NCBI GenBank assembly: GCA_016858145.1 | Contig: JAEHOE010000010.1 | Coordinates: forward strand, 620,001-684,000 | Origin: Edaphochlamys debaryana | Lineage: Eukaryota; Chlorophyta; Chlorophyceae; Chlamydomonadales | Reading direction: 5' to 3' | Length of the DNA: 64,000 bases | Shown here: positions 1 to 12,002 of the stretch, piece by piece | Layout of the letters: each line of letters opens with the position of its first letter | How positions within the stretch are numbered: position 1 is the first letter of the stretch | The notes under the pieces: model-generated | What the model was told of the DNA's origin: nothing | What the model saw: only the letters and a program-made list of their open reading frames with translations | Database searches by the model: none | Translations under genes and position numbers: made by a program

Positions 1-572
1 CATGTTGAGCGCTGGACCGGGGGTTGGAAGGTCACAAGGTCACAACCCCTACTTCAGTGGGGTCAGGGTCGTGCAAGCCCCGTCCCCGCCTCCCGCCCCC
101 GCCCGCACCGCACCTCCAAGTTCTCCGCCACTCCCGCCGCAGCTGTAAGGCGGATTAGCAGACGCCTCCTGGCCACAGGCAGGCTGCTCACTCGCTCCTG
201 TGGAGGGCGAGGTCGCAGGGCTCGGTTTCACCCTGGCCGGGGAAGAGGGCAGCTGGGGGCAGCCGGGGGCCCAACCCCTCGAGTCAGCCCGCGGCCGCGG
301 TGCCGGTCTGCCATGACCGCACCAAAGTCCTTGCAGGCAACCTGCTATTCAGGTCCTACCTCCGTCCAGTGCTCCGCGAAGGATGCGGGCGCACATGGCA
401 GGGACAGCCGTGACAACGTGCAATCAGCAAACCGCTTGCTATAGGCCTTGTCAACACATCTTATGCCAAGCGCGATGTCGTTGACGTTGAGAAAGCTGAA
501 CACGCGTTCGCGGAGGTCAGCATGCAGTCCAGACCAAAGCGTGGAAGGCTGGCTGCCGTCTGGAGGTTCCAT
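1..572 (-). CDS. F-box-like N-terminal exon, probably of an ankyrin-repeat family protein (partial)
   Basis: The ATG at 572 opens an exon reading MEPPDGSQPS, then LRERVFSFLNVNDIALG, which looks like an F-box-like helix pair, then RLSLPCAPASFAEHW. The order of an LRERVFSFL helix, an NDIALG turn and a short RLSLP strand resembles the head of a large algal family in which an F-box-like segment precedes ankyrin repeats. No ankyrin repeat is visible in the window, so that assignment is inference. The exon probably ends at a GTAGGA donor near 353. The next exon could not be fixed; an open stretch at 231-49 has low complexity and may be intron. The gene continues beyond the left edge. Its start faces the 3' end of the next gene, so both are transcribed leftwards. 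Confidence 0.5.
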
Positions 573-1454
573 TCTGCGCCGCTGATAGTCTACTGGAGAG
601 TTTGAGACGGAGAGGAGTCGGCGAAGGGACTAGCGCTGTCAACTACTGACGGTTTGACAGAAGCAGTTCGCCACAGCTCGCATTTTGCAAGTGGCTAACA
701 CAGCGAATCGTGAGCTCAGCAAACACATATAGCCCGGTGGCGTACAGCGGCCACCTGGCACGCCTGCTCGCGAGGCTTACGTTCTCGCAGTGTGAAGCAG
801 CGATTACAGTGGCGAGGGAGTGTCCCGCAGTGTCCCGCCCAGAGTCCCGCGCTTTCCCACGCCTCCGCGGCCCCTCCGGTGCCACTGAAACCCATCCCCT
901 CAACACCCACGTGCATTGAAGACATGTCCCCGCTGCACTCCCACCATACGTTGCCTTGACCATCTGGCCCCAGCCCCCAGGCCTCTTGTGCCACTAGGCT
1001 TCCACAACCGCTGCAACCCCCTGGCCCCCCTCGCAACAAAGCCCTGACTGAGGTGCACCCTGTCCTTACCCGACTTCCCGACTTCAGTACCCAGTGCTAT
1101 GCACACCCACATGCACTACAACACAAGTTCACACCCGCCTCACAGCCCAGCCCTTGCACCATGGCGTGGCGGCGGCCTGGATGCCCGAAGCCAACCGCGT
1201 CTGTCAGCTCTTGAGTCTTGACTCCATGTCTACCCGCACCGCAGCCTTCAGCCCGTCCCGTCCAACAACAGCCGTATTCCCACAGCGATGCTCCAAACAA
1301 AACCTAGCTCCGTATATGCATAGCACTCCGCCGCATCGCCCCCAAGACACTGCCATGTTGCGAGCCCAACAACGCTGACTGCACGCCGCAAAAGGTTGCA
1401 CGCGTGCATGCAAGGATCCGCTGTCGTACGCGCCGCGCCGCGCCTCGCCTCGCG
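573..1454. other. Intergenic region with 3'UTR of the CFAP92-like gene and promoter of the F-box-like gene
   Basis: No exon is supported here. The open frames on both strands overlap each other, lack recognisable domains and are expected in GC-rich DNA. The right part should be the 3'UTR of the gene ending at 1455. The left part should hold the promoter of the gene starting at 572. Confidence 0.5.
804..808 (-). terminator. Candidate TGTAA poly(A) signal of the CFAP92-like gene
   Basis: On the minus strand this reads TGTAA, the usual chlorophyte polyadenylation signal. It lies about 650 bases downstream of the stop at 1455, which is plausible for a long algal 3'UTR. It is the only such motif I noticed between the two genes. 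Confidence 0.35.
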
Positions 1455-4400
1455 CTACTGCTGATAGTACTTGTCCCTTGTGGAAGCAGTCCAGGAGGTG
1501 TCGTTGGCGTACGGCACCTTGTGTACGGCGGTCTTGGGCTTGGCCACCACGTGCTTGAAGTCCTTGCCTGTACGGAAGCCCGGCAGCAAGAAATGCGGGC
1601 GTCAGCGATCAACACAAGGCCGCGTAGGACTACTGAGACTACTGTCAGAAGCGCACATGCAGCTCTTGACGCAACAATAGGCCTGAGCTGTCAGAGACGT
1701 AGGCGTCCATGCGAGCATGAGCAGCAACACATCAGGCCCAACAGCTAGCCCCTGTCGCGCGACCATGACCCCACCTGGTTCCGTGAACAGCGTCTTGTCG
1801 TCCTTGCCGCGGCTCAGGGTGGCGGTGCCGCCGGAGACGGGGTCGGTCCAGGGCACCGCGAGCTGCGGGGGCGAGAGGGAGAGAAGAGGCCCAGGGGCAG
1901 GGCGGCGTTGAGACGCTTAGCGGGTCAGGCAAGTGAGCAGCGCAAGGGGACGGGTGTAGGTGAGTCACGGCAGCGGGGTCCCGGTGTCAGGCCGTTATGG
2001 ACATGATGTGTGAGGGGCGCAGGTGCGTACAGTGATTGTCAGTGCGGGTCGCTGGGAGCGGGGGTGGGCAGGGCACTGCGCCGATCTAGCCTTCTAGGGC
2101 CGCGGCGCAAGCGCAGGGACTGACCTGAGCGTTGATGGGGGCTGGCGGGACGTGCGCAATCTTGAAGCCCTTTTTGGACGGCTCGTCCTGCAGGCCAGGA
2201 TGGAAGCACCCCGGCCGAGGCAGCGCACAGTGAGGCCAGGTGCCTCCAGGAGGCCCGGAATCGCCATCACACCGCACCCACACCCTACTACCTTTCCCCC
2301 CTCTCCTGCCCACGCCCTCACGCTCCCTCCCTCCCCACTGGCGTCCTCAACCCCTGCCCTCACGCCCCGACCCCGACCCCAGGGACCTACCTTGAGCAGC
2401 GGCGCCAGCTTGTCCGCCTGCGCCACCGTCAGCGGCAGCTGCGGCAGCACGGTGCGCATGACGGGGTCCGCCACCACCAGCCGCCGCCGCCAGTCCTCCG
2501 CCTCGGCGCGCCGGGTGGCCTGCAGCTCGGCCTGCGGGAGGGGAGGGGCAAGCGTGCATGTGTGCGTCACGAAGGGCGGCAAGGGCGCAGTAGGAGTTTG
2601 TGTGGGAGGCCGTGGGTGACACATGTTGAAGCGCACGGGCAAGTAAGCCCCGTGCCCGGGGCACAGCATCTAGATCGTGGCCCCCTTCAGCCCACCTCTC
2701 TCCCCACGCCGCCCAGGTGCACCGTCTTCCAGTACTCGGCGTCCTGCATTTCGTGAACAGGGCAAAGGCAAGCCAGGTGACCGCACGCAAAGCTTGTCGG
2801 CAAGATACGCAACCTCTGCTAAGCGAGGCAGCATGTTCGAGAAGGCAAGCCAGACCCAACGCTCGTCGTGACCCGCCAGTGGCCGACTCATCGAGCCCGA
2901 CGGTCCCAAGGGGCTACTCCGTCCGACATGAGCAGCTAGGCAGTCCGTCCCGCGTCTCCACATGCACAGCGTCTGTCGGCCTCTGCCCACGGCGTTTCAA
3001 TATGATCACCTTTCCCTTGCCTCACCGTGCCAAAGAGGCCCGTCTGGTCGCCCCGGATGGCAGTGAGGAAGTCCGGCGCGCCGCCCCCGAACCCGGGCAG
3101 CGGCCCCCCGCGGAACTCGATGCCCCGGTGCAGCGTGCCCTCCTCCCACGGCTCCGCCAGCTCCTCGACCCTGGGGGGCGGAGGACGCACAGCGCACAAC
3201 GGCTTAACGGTGTGCTCCTTTAATGCGCAGATGCGGGCGTTACTTTGCCGAAACGGCGTCCCGTTCCAGCTGACTACAAAAGGGGCTCCTGGCTGTCGCG
3301 CACCCAGCGCTGGTTTTGGCTATTCAGAATCGAGGGGCAAAGGTCAGGGTTCTGTCCACACGTGCCTGTAGTCGCTTGGCTTGTTGGAGATCTCCCGGTA
3401 GGCCTCGGGACGCCGCGGCGAGGGCCAGCGGAAGGGCGAGGGGTGCGGGTACCAGCCACGAGTCACGGCGTCCTGAGAGAGGGGGCGGGGCGGAGTCCGG
3501 ACGAAATTAGCGAGTGGAGGGAGGTGGTGGGGGTGAACACGTGGCTAGCAGGCAGGGACGGTGCGTTGTGCAAGGGACCGGACAGACGCACGCTACGCGA
3601 GGAGCAGAAGCTTGTGTGCTAGGTGTATGTACGCCAGTGCAACCCACCCCTCGCGAGATGAGCCCGGGCCGCGGCGGCGGCTCCCAGCGCTTGTTGGCGT
3701 GCATCGCCGCCAGCTCCTGCGGGACGGAGGGAAAGGTGTGGCAGACACGAGAAGCTGAACAAACGTGCGCGAGGCTCGATGCGCCTCTATGACCTGCTTG
3801 GGGTCCCCCACTCTGTCGAGGCTGCGCCCCACACGGCCTCCCACACGCGTCTGGCCCCGACAGTGAAGCCCCACCTCTGGCCCGATGTTGCCCGAGGCCA
3901 GTGCCGCCAGCAGCTGTTCCGCGGCGGTTCGCTGCGGGTTCCACTCGCGCCAGGACTCCTGTAGGAGAGGTACAAGGGAGTGGAACAAGGGGAAGGAGAA
4001 GGGGAGGGGGAAAGGAAGGAGCGAGGAGGGTCAGGCGGAGGAAGAGGGTGAGGAGAGATGAGTGGGGGCGTCGGGCGAGACGTTTGAGCTTGGCCAGCTC
4101 CTGCCCTCGCTGCCCGTGCCCGCCTGCCCCTAAACTCCTCAAGCCCCACCTTGATCTGCCCCGTCCGGGACTCCAGCTGCCGAACGGTGTCCCGGTTGAG
4201 GGACAGGAAGTCCTGAGGCGTGGGAGGAGCAATTGAGGTAAGGACAGTGCAGGGGCCTTGAGCCACGCCCCCGACGTGGCATATGCATACGAGCCCAGCC
4301 GCTATTTGCAACTGCACGGCTGCAACGTCTGCTCTACGCGACGATCTTCACGACAGGCCGGCGGGCTAGCTCGTCCGCTGCTTCCCGGGCTCTACAAGTA

Positions 4401-7400
4401 GAAAGCAGGTGGAAAGCGTCTGTGCGCGCCGCACCCCACCGCGCCCCACCCCACCGCACCGCATCCCACCCCACCCCGCACCCCGCCGCACCTGCTGCAG
4501 CCGCCGCATGCGCGCCTCGGCCCGCATGTGCAGGTAGCCGTCGTTGCGGGTGTCCAGGGGGGGCACGCGCGAGGGCCGGCGGGAGCGGTTGGACTTGGAC
4601 TTGGCGCCCTTGGACTTGCCCGACTTGCCGGACCGGGCCGACTTGCCGCTGGGCAGGCGCAGCAGGCGAGGGCGTGGGGCGGTAGAGGTGAGGCGAGGTA
4701 GGGTTGGAACACTGATTGTCTACGACGACTACTTCTGTTGCTGCTGAAGAGTGTGCCGTCTAGCCCGTGGGCCCCAGGTGGGGAGCCCCAGACCAGCGCC
4801 ACGGGCCGTCGCCGCTCGCCGTGCCCTTCATGCCTCCCCGCTCCAGCCCTCCGTGTATGCCCCTCGCACAGCCTTCAAGCACGCCTCCACACCCTCTTCC
4901 CTCCCTCTTCCAAGCCCAAGCGGCTGCCGACGCACCTGCGCCGCGAGCGGCTGGACTTGCGCGAGCGGGCGGAGCGGGAGGAGCGCGCGGAGCGGGCCTC
5001 GTCCAGCAGTCCTCCAAGCGCGCGGCCGCCGTCGTCGTCAGAGTCGGGCTCGTTGGCCTGAGCGGGTGGCGGTTGGTGGTTACTTAGCGGTTGATGGTTG
5101 GCGGTTGGTGGGTAAGACAGTGTACCCTGGCCGCGGCTGATGAAGGCCAGGCGTCTGAGCGTCCAACCCACCCACTCTATCCAGCGCGCCTTGAGTGACC
5201 AGCACCTAACCCAGCCACAGCCGCCCACGCGGCACCCTCCAGGTGTGTACGACAACCGTACGGCCGGCAGTACGGCAGCTCACCTCGACGCCCAGCACGT
5301 CCGCCGCCAGCAGCTCGCCCCCAAACTTCTTGTCCACCAGCTGCAGCTGCGCGGGCGAGGGCCACAGCGACAGGTCCGCGGCCTGGCGGGCCCACGAGGC
5401 CACCGAGCGCAGCGCGCCCAGGCGGCGGAGGCCCTGCGGGGGAGGCGGCGGTTGCGGGGAGGCATGGAAGAAGGGTAAGGAGCGGAGGAGTGGTCGACGA
5501 CGGGATTGGCATGATCACGGTTGGAGGCTCTGGGCACTGGGGACTTGGATTGAGGTCGGTTGATTCGCGTGGCGACCCCGGTCCGCACCTGCACGCAGTC
5601 GGGCCGCACGCGGCCCGTTGCGAAGCTCCCCGGCTCGCCCAGCAGCTTGGGCAGGGGCGCCCTGCGGGCAAGGCATTGCGAGGCAAGGGGCAAGCTGATG
5701 ACACGCGACATTCACGCGACCAGCGACGAAAAGCGGGAAGCCGGCGTGACGACTTACCCGAGAACCACACCACTGCGGCCGCACCGTCTCGCAGCCATAC
5801 CGCCCCCACGCACCTGAGCTTGACGATCCACAGGTCTGCGCCCAGCGGCGCGTACAGGCGTGAGGCGGTGCGCAGCGAGGGCGAGGCGTTGAACAGCACC
5901 ACCCGCCGCCGCCAGCCCTCCTCTGGCTTGACGTCCTCCAGGGCCCAGTCCGCAATGCCCTGTGTCGAGGGGGATGGGAGGGCGACAGCGATGAGCACCG
6001 GGAATTGGGCGTCCAATTGGGCCTCCTGAAGGGCCGTGTCGAGCGCAGAACGCCTACCGCTGCCTGCCGCCGTGCATCCCTGCTTGGTCGCATCTGCTCC
6101 CTCCATGTCCCAGCCCGCCACACGTGTTCCTCATCCACCCCCACCCACACACACCTTGACGATCTCCATGGCCCCCTCCGCCAGCCCCTCCACCACGACG
6201 ATCCGCTCCCGCCCGTCCACCAGGTGCCACCCCGTCAGCAGGTCCAGCTCCCGGTCCTTGGCCTGCTCGGGCGTCAGCTGGGCGGTCGACAGGGCCTGGG
6301 GGCAGCGGCGGGAGGGGCGGGGTGATTGGTGAGGGGGAAGTTTGCGGCGGGGATGGGGTGGGGCAGCGGCAGGATTGCGGAAGGAGATAGAGGGGAGCCT
6401 GCTGCCCAGCTCGGGGACTCGCTGAGCGGACCGGTGTGTAGCGGCGGCATTCACCCACCCTCCCCGCTGCCTTGAAGGACCCGCGTCCCCTGAGCTCGCC
6501 TCCCGCCAACCGCCAACCGCCACCTGCCTGCAGCTCCCGCATCTCCAGGCTGATGCGGTCGATGTCCACGCACAGGCGGTCCAGGGCCTCCTCGGCGGCG
6601 GTGGGGGGCTCGTCGGGCTCGTCGTCGGACTCGGAGTCGCCTGGGGGCCGGTGGCGTGAGATATGTTGCGGACCGAAGCGCAAGCAACGGTGGTTGGCAA
6701 GTGGGAGGCACCCGCCTACCAACCACGATGGCCTACCCCCACACTTTCCTACTGTAGGCATACCATCGCCCTCGTTGCCTCCACTGAGTAGCGGAACTGG
6801 ACAACGCTACGCCCGTCAGCCCCGCACTCACTGTCGAAGAGCACGTGCCTCCGCCCCGCCCCGTCCAGGGAGCCCATGCGGTCCATGGTGCCGGGGGACA
6901 CGGACTCGCGGCGGCTGAGCGGGTTGGGCGAGCCGGGCGCGGGGCCGGGCAGCCCAGGCCCCCGCGCGGAGGGCGCCAGGCCGCCGGCGCGGGGCGGGCT
7001 GCTGGTGCCCAGGTTCTGAGGGGCGGGACAGGCCGGCGCGGTAAGGCAGGGGACATGGAGTGAATGCTGCTGCCCCCAATGGCTCAGCTCTGGACTATGG
7101 CTGCGGAGAGGAGGGCCTATCGAGTCAATCCTGGAGCCCCTGAGCGTACTGGCTCCTGGCTCCCCCTTCTGCCCCCTTCACCGGCCCCGGCCCCGGCCAC
7201 CGTCCCTGCCCCGGCCCCATGCCCGCCGCCCCGCTCACGATGCTGAACCCGGGCGACTGCGACTGCTGCTGCTGCTGCGCCTTGAGCTCGGGCGGCATCT
7301 GGTCGGGGCTGATCTTCTCCGCCGGCTCCGTCAGGCCCAGCTTCCAGGCGTTGTTCTTGCGCAGGACGTCCTGCGAGGGGTACCGGGGGGCACAGCCTCA

Positions 7401-10400
7401 AGCGGTGTGGTCAAGATCTTAACCCCCAAAACACCACAAATGGTCGAGGTTGGGGGGAACGGCAGGAGCGGCAGGGCACCGACGCCCGCCAGCACCCCAG
7501 CACCCGCCCCAGCCGTCGGCGGCTCCGCACCTCGAGCGTGTGGAACAGGTCGCTATCCCGGTAGTCCATGAGGAAGAGGGCGCGGCAGAAGACGCGCGCG
7601 CGCGGGTCCGCGCCCCGCGTTGCGGCCAGGGGCGCGGCGCAGCGAACCTCGCCCTTGAGCAGGGAGCCGGCCTTGGGGGAGGGCGAGGCGAGGGGTTGGG
7701 GTCGGTTGGGCAGGGTGACGGGGCGGGCTTTGCACTGTCCGTCGCATGCCCTTCACGCTCCCGCCTTGCATACGCTCCGCCGTCCACTTACAGCAGGCGC
7801 CTGCGCCCCACCTCTTCTATTCCCCGTATGCAGGCCCCTCCCCGATGGGCCGGCCCCTCCCCCAAAGGCACCCCTCTCCCTCCTCCCACCAAAGCCCCGC
7901 CTCACCTCTGCGTAGTTGCCCGGCCGCTTGGTCCAGTCCAGGGACGCGGCGCCCCGCACCGTGGTGTGTGGGGCCAGGTTGGCCGCCACCTTGAAGCGCG
8001 TGTAGCCTGAGGTGGTGGAAGGAGGTAGCAGGTAAGCGAACAGCAGGGGCCACCATCTCAGTGACATTTCTCCAAGTCCCCCGCAGGCCCTGCACGTATG
8101 CCTTCGCTACTCCCGCATTTCCCGAAGCCCCTGCCTCCGCAAGCCCCTGCCTCTGCCTACTCCTCTGCCGGCCTCCCCACGGTCCACGACCCAGGACTTC
8201 CACGTGCGCATTCGCTCACCCCGGGCCAGGTCCAGCAGGGGTATCCGCGCCAGCGCGCACACGTAGCCCTCCGACTCGGCCGGCGGCGCTGCGGCACCGT
8301 CCGGCGGCGCCTCCCCAGTGGTCGTGATCGTCTCCTCCACGGGGAACTCTGGCGGCTCAGGAATGGCGGTGCGGTCGTGAACCTCCACCAGTAAGGGGGA
8401 GTCGCGGGCTAGTGCCAGCGCCTCCTCCCCGCCCCCTGGGAAATCGCCAGCGAAGAAGATCTCCGGCTGACCGAACAGGATGTAGCGCCGGCCGGAGGAG
8501 GGCGGCACGCGAGACATGGCTGCGCCTGCTGGGCCCGCCAGAATGACTGTGTCAGGGGAGAGCGAGGGGGAGGGCGCGCGCGCGGAGGCGGAGGCAGGCG
8601 CGGAGCCAGGGGAAGGCGTGGGCGGGGCGGAGCCTGGGGCGCCAGCCACGGCGGGGGGCTTGTTGGGCACGGGCGGGGGCGGGGGCAGGGGCTGGTCGGG
8701 TAGCTGCCAGGGCGAGGCCAGGCCCGGCTGTTCCCGCGGGGGCAGCCCCGGGGGCCAGCGCAGGAAGAGCGCGGGCGCGGCGCAGTGGGCGTCCAACTGG
8801 TTGCGAGTGGCTGGGGCCGCCGGCAGGGACTTGGCCTGCACAGTCGGAGGGATGGGGCCGGGCAGAAGCCGGGTAAGTAGGTCTCATTCACAAGCGTGTG
8901 GGTGGGAGTAGGGCGCGTGCCCTGCCCGAGCCCGGTCCCTGTGGCCAGGTCACTTGCTAGATTCGGGAGGCCACGCCGCCGCTTAACCCAACCCAGGTCT
9001 CCAGTCGGCACTCGCCTTGCGTAGGGATATGACGATGGGGTTGAGCTGCGTGGCCAGCTCCGGGGGTAGCAGGCCGATGGGCTCCCCCGGCAGGTCCTGC
9101 GGCGAGGACGAGACGCCGCACACAGGGGTGAAGTTGAAGTGACCCCATGGCCATACGGGGCGCCTTTCTGTGACACCAACCTGAGGCCACTATCCCCTCT
9201 CCCTCCACCCCCTGCAGCCCGCTCCTACCTTGAGCTCCGGCTCCGGCGGGGGCACCTCCTTCTTTTTGGTCGCAGAGGGGGGCTTCTTCTTGCCGCCCGG
9301 GGGCGTGGGCGGCGGGGTGGCCTTGGGCGGCAGGCTGAGCAGCCGCAGGTCCGCCTGCCAGCATCGGCGTCAGCGGGGTGAGTGAGCGAGGCTGAGCTGG
9401 GCCATCCAACTCATGTCCGCGCCCGTCCACCTCCCATCGCCTTGCCCCCCCCACCACGCCATGCCTCCCCGCCGATGCGACCTCTTCCCAAGCCCCCACC
9501 TCCACCTCCAACCCCCCCCCCCGCTCTCTTTCACGCCTCACCTCCATCCACTCCGTCACCTCCTCCATGCTCCGCGGCAGCCCCTTGTTCTTATCCGGCC
9601 ACTCCGTCCGCGCGGCCGTGTCCCCCACCAGCAGCCCGCTGGCGTCGAGCATCAGCACTGCCTCGTACAGCCGCGACGGCGCCGCCGGGACCTCCGGCCC
9701 CAGGTCCTTCTTGCTCTTGGCCCCAGCGGCCGGCTTCTTGGCCCCGCCCGGCCCCGCCCCGTCCTCCGGCAGCGGCGAAGCCAGGGCAACGCTGAGGGCC
9801 ACGAAACCGTGCTGCGCCGCCAGGCCCCGCACGACCGCCTCGTCGATTACCAGCTTGGCGTGATGCTCTACGTCCACCGTTGCGTAAGGGGGCGGGGGCC
9901 CCGGTATGAGGCCGCTGGGCCGCGGGCTGGCGGTTATGGAGGTGGGCCCCGGGGCTGGGGCGGCGGCTCCGTCCGGGGTGGCCGGGGCGTCTTCTGGGGA
10001 CTCGGTTTTGACGGGTTTTAGCGGCCCAAGGGCAACCTCGGCGCCGGTGAGCGGCGTGAATTTGAGCGTGAATTGGAGGGTGGCGGGGTCGACTGGCTTT
10101 GCGAGCTCTGCTGCCAGAGCGGCGGCTGCGGCCTCGGCGGCGGCTGCAGCTGCGGCGGCTGCCACGGCCTTTTTGCCTGACATGGGCTTGGTTGGGCTGG
10201 CGGGCTTCTTGGGGGGGCTCTTGCCCCGGCCCCCCTTGCCCGCTGACCCGGGCGCAGACGGCTCCTCCACGAGCGCAGCGGTGGGTGAGGGTGGTGGCGG
10301 CTCCTACAAAAATGAACGAGTGCAGGTGCGTATGGTCGTGGCAGGAGCGTGGACTGGCACACGTTACTCATCAGTCCACGTGTCGATCCCCTATTCCCGG

Positions 10401-10815
10401 GACAGCCTCGCTGGTCTCGCCCTCCAGGCTGCGGACGGCAGTCAGGGCATGTGAGGGCCCCGTGCCACAAGCATAGCCCGACGTCAAGCCCACCTGCGGC
10501 GGTGGCTCCGGCGCCGGGGGCTTCAACCTCATGCGGAACTTGAGCCTGCGTCATGTAGAAGCGCGCTAGCGTGAGGTTCGGAAACCCAACGACAGCGCAG
10601 TGGGCGAAGAAAGGGGCGGGTGCCAAACCCGACCGCCCGAGTCTCATCGACCCCTCCGCAACCCGCACGATAGCTCACACAAAGTGCAGCTCGCGAGACG
10701 GCCCCGGTGGCGGCGCCTCCTCCACCAAAGCTTTCCTGCAAAGACACAGGGAGCAGCCGCATTCGGCTGTGCTCGCGCGCGCATGCGCCCATTCCCCGAC
10801 TCACTTGGGCGCCAT
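1455..10815 (-). CDS. CFAP92-like (KIAA1257/DUF4550-type) cilia- and flagella-associated protein
   Basis: The start is ATG at 10815 in a tiny first exon (MAP plus two bases) spliced to 10,739-10,688. That reads KKALVEEAPPPGPSRELHFV, and the next exon continues LKFRMRLKPP, all in phase. A Pro/Ala/Lys-rich region follows, with a first beta-rich segment (LQFTLKFTPLTGAEVALG). Around 9,100-8,000 there is a C2-like segment: LNPIVISLRKAKSLP, then RYILFGQPEIFFAGDF, then SPLLVEVHDRTAIPE. Later exons read WHLVDGRERIVVVEGLAEG and WRRRVVLFNASPSL. A Ser/Arg/Lys-rich run (about 5,030-4,560) and a C-terminal helical region close the protein, ending KYYQQ at the TAG at 1455-1457. The LNPIV...VEVHDRD pattern and the VVEGLAEG segment match what I recall of the CFAP92 family, an axoneme-linked group of unknown mechanism. 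About twenty exons, most with GTGAG/GTGCG donors. Gene structure is well supported; the family name is moderate and needs a profile search. Confidence 0.6.
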
Positions 10816-12002
10816 CTTCGCGCCGCACGCCCCTCCTCCTCAGCTCCTACTGTCTTGGAGCTGCTTATAGTGGATGAAAGCAGTCTAGCATCTCTCTGGG
10901 CTTGGCGCGGCCCACAAGCGGACCGACTTAGTGCCTTCGAAAGATGGACCTGGACTCAAACTTGTTACACGTATCGATAGACTACTTTCAGTTTGAGTTA
11001 AGTTGCGATTAGGTAGCCCGGCAAGTCATCGCTAGTGAAAGAAACATCCCACTGCATCGGGGTTTCCTCGTTCGCGGCTTTTCCCCAGTAATGACGCTCT
11101 TCAGTGTTTATCTACCACTGCTTTTATCGTTGGCCGCAGGGGGGTGGAGGGGGCGCACCAAGGGCGCGATGGGATGGCCATCCGGCGAGGGGCTGGCCGT
11201 GCCCTTTTGCTTGGCAGACAACCCTGAGTTGCTGTGGGGTGCGAGGGGTGGCGTGCTAGAAGCCTGGGGGGACTCCGCTTCACCGGCCCCGGAGAGGATG
11301 TTGCGAGAATGGAAGCGTCGGAACGTGCCAGCCCACACGAGTCAAAATCGATGCCAACTCGATAAGGGTGGCCTGCTCGAAGGCAGGACAAAGGCTGAGC
11401 CTCGTAGTGCCCCCATGGAGTTCAACTTCAACCCTCGACCCCTCGTAACCACCGGACGCACCACGGCATTCCGGCTCGCACCCGGCCCGTGCGGCCATTA
11501 CTTCAACTAGGTATTGGGTTGGGGTATGACAAATGACAGAAAGCGCAAGACAAGGGTGGCTGCCCGAAGGCAGCCCCGTGGCCCCCCGTGGAACTGATTT
11601 CCTTTCCGTCCCGCACTCAGAACGCGCTGATGTCTTCAGACCCCTCATCTTTTATCGTGCAGCGCCGTCCACTGCTCCTCGCAATCTTCGAATTGGCTCC
11701 ACATACCCCGATTAGTCCCATGCACGCCCACGCCCAGAGCCCAGCGCACCCCTCCTGCTGAGCCACGCTGCCTGCGGAGGCACTACACAGCCACTGCTAC
11801 AAGTGACCTGCGTGCGGTGCACGGCACCTGCATCTATCCGCCCATGCATCTACACCCCCCCCCCCCTGCATAAGACGCACTCCTGGACTACTCAACCAGC
11901 CGCGTCATCACGGGCTCAGATGTCCACAACAAACCTTTCGGGCCCCCGGTGCAGTCCGCTGACCAGCATCACATTGAACCCAGTTGTGAAGGCGTTGGGC
12001 GT
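10816..12002. other. Intergenic: CFAP92-like promoter and 3'UTR of the F-box/LRR gene
   Basis: About 1.2 kb of somewhat lower GC content. It should contain the promoter of the gene starting at 10815 and the 3'UTR of the gene ending at 12003. The only sequence landmark is a run of twelve C residues at 11855-11866. No conserved exon, RNA gene or clear poly(A) motif was seen. Confidence 0.5.
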
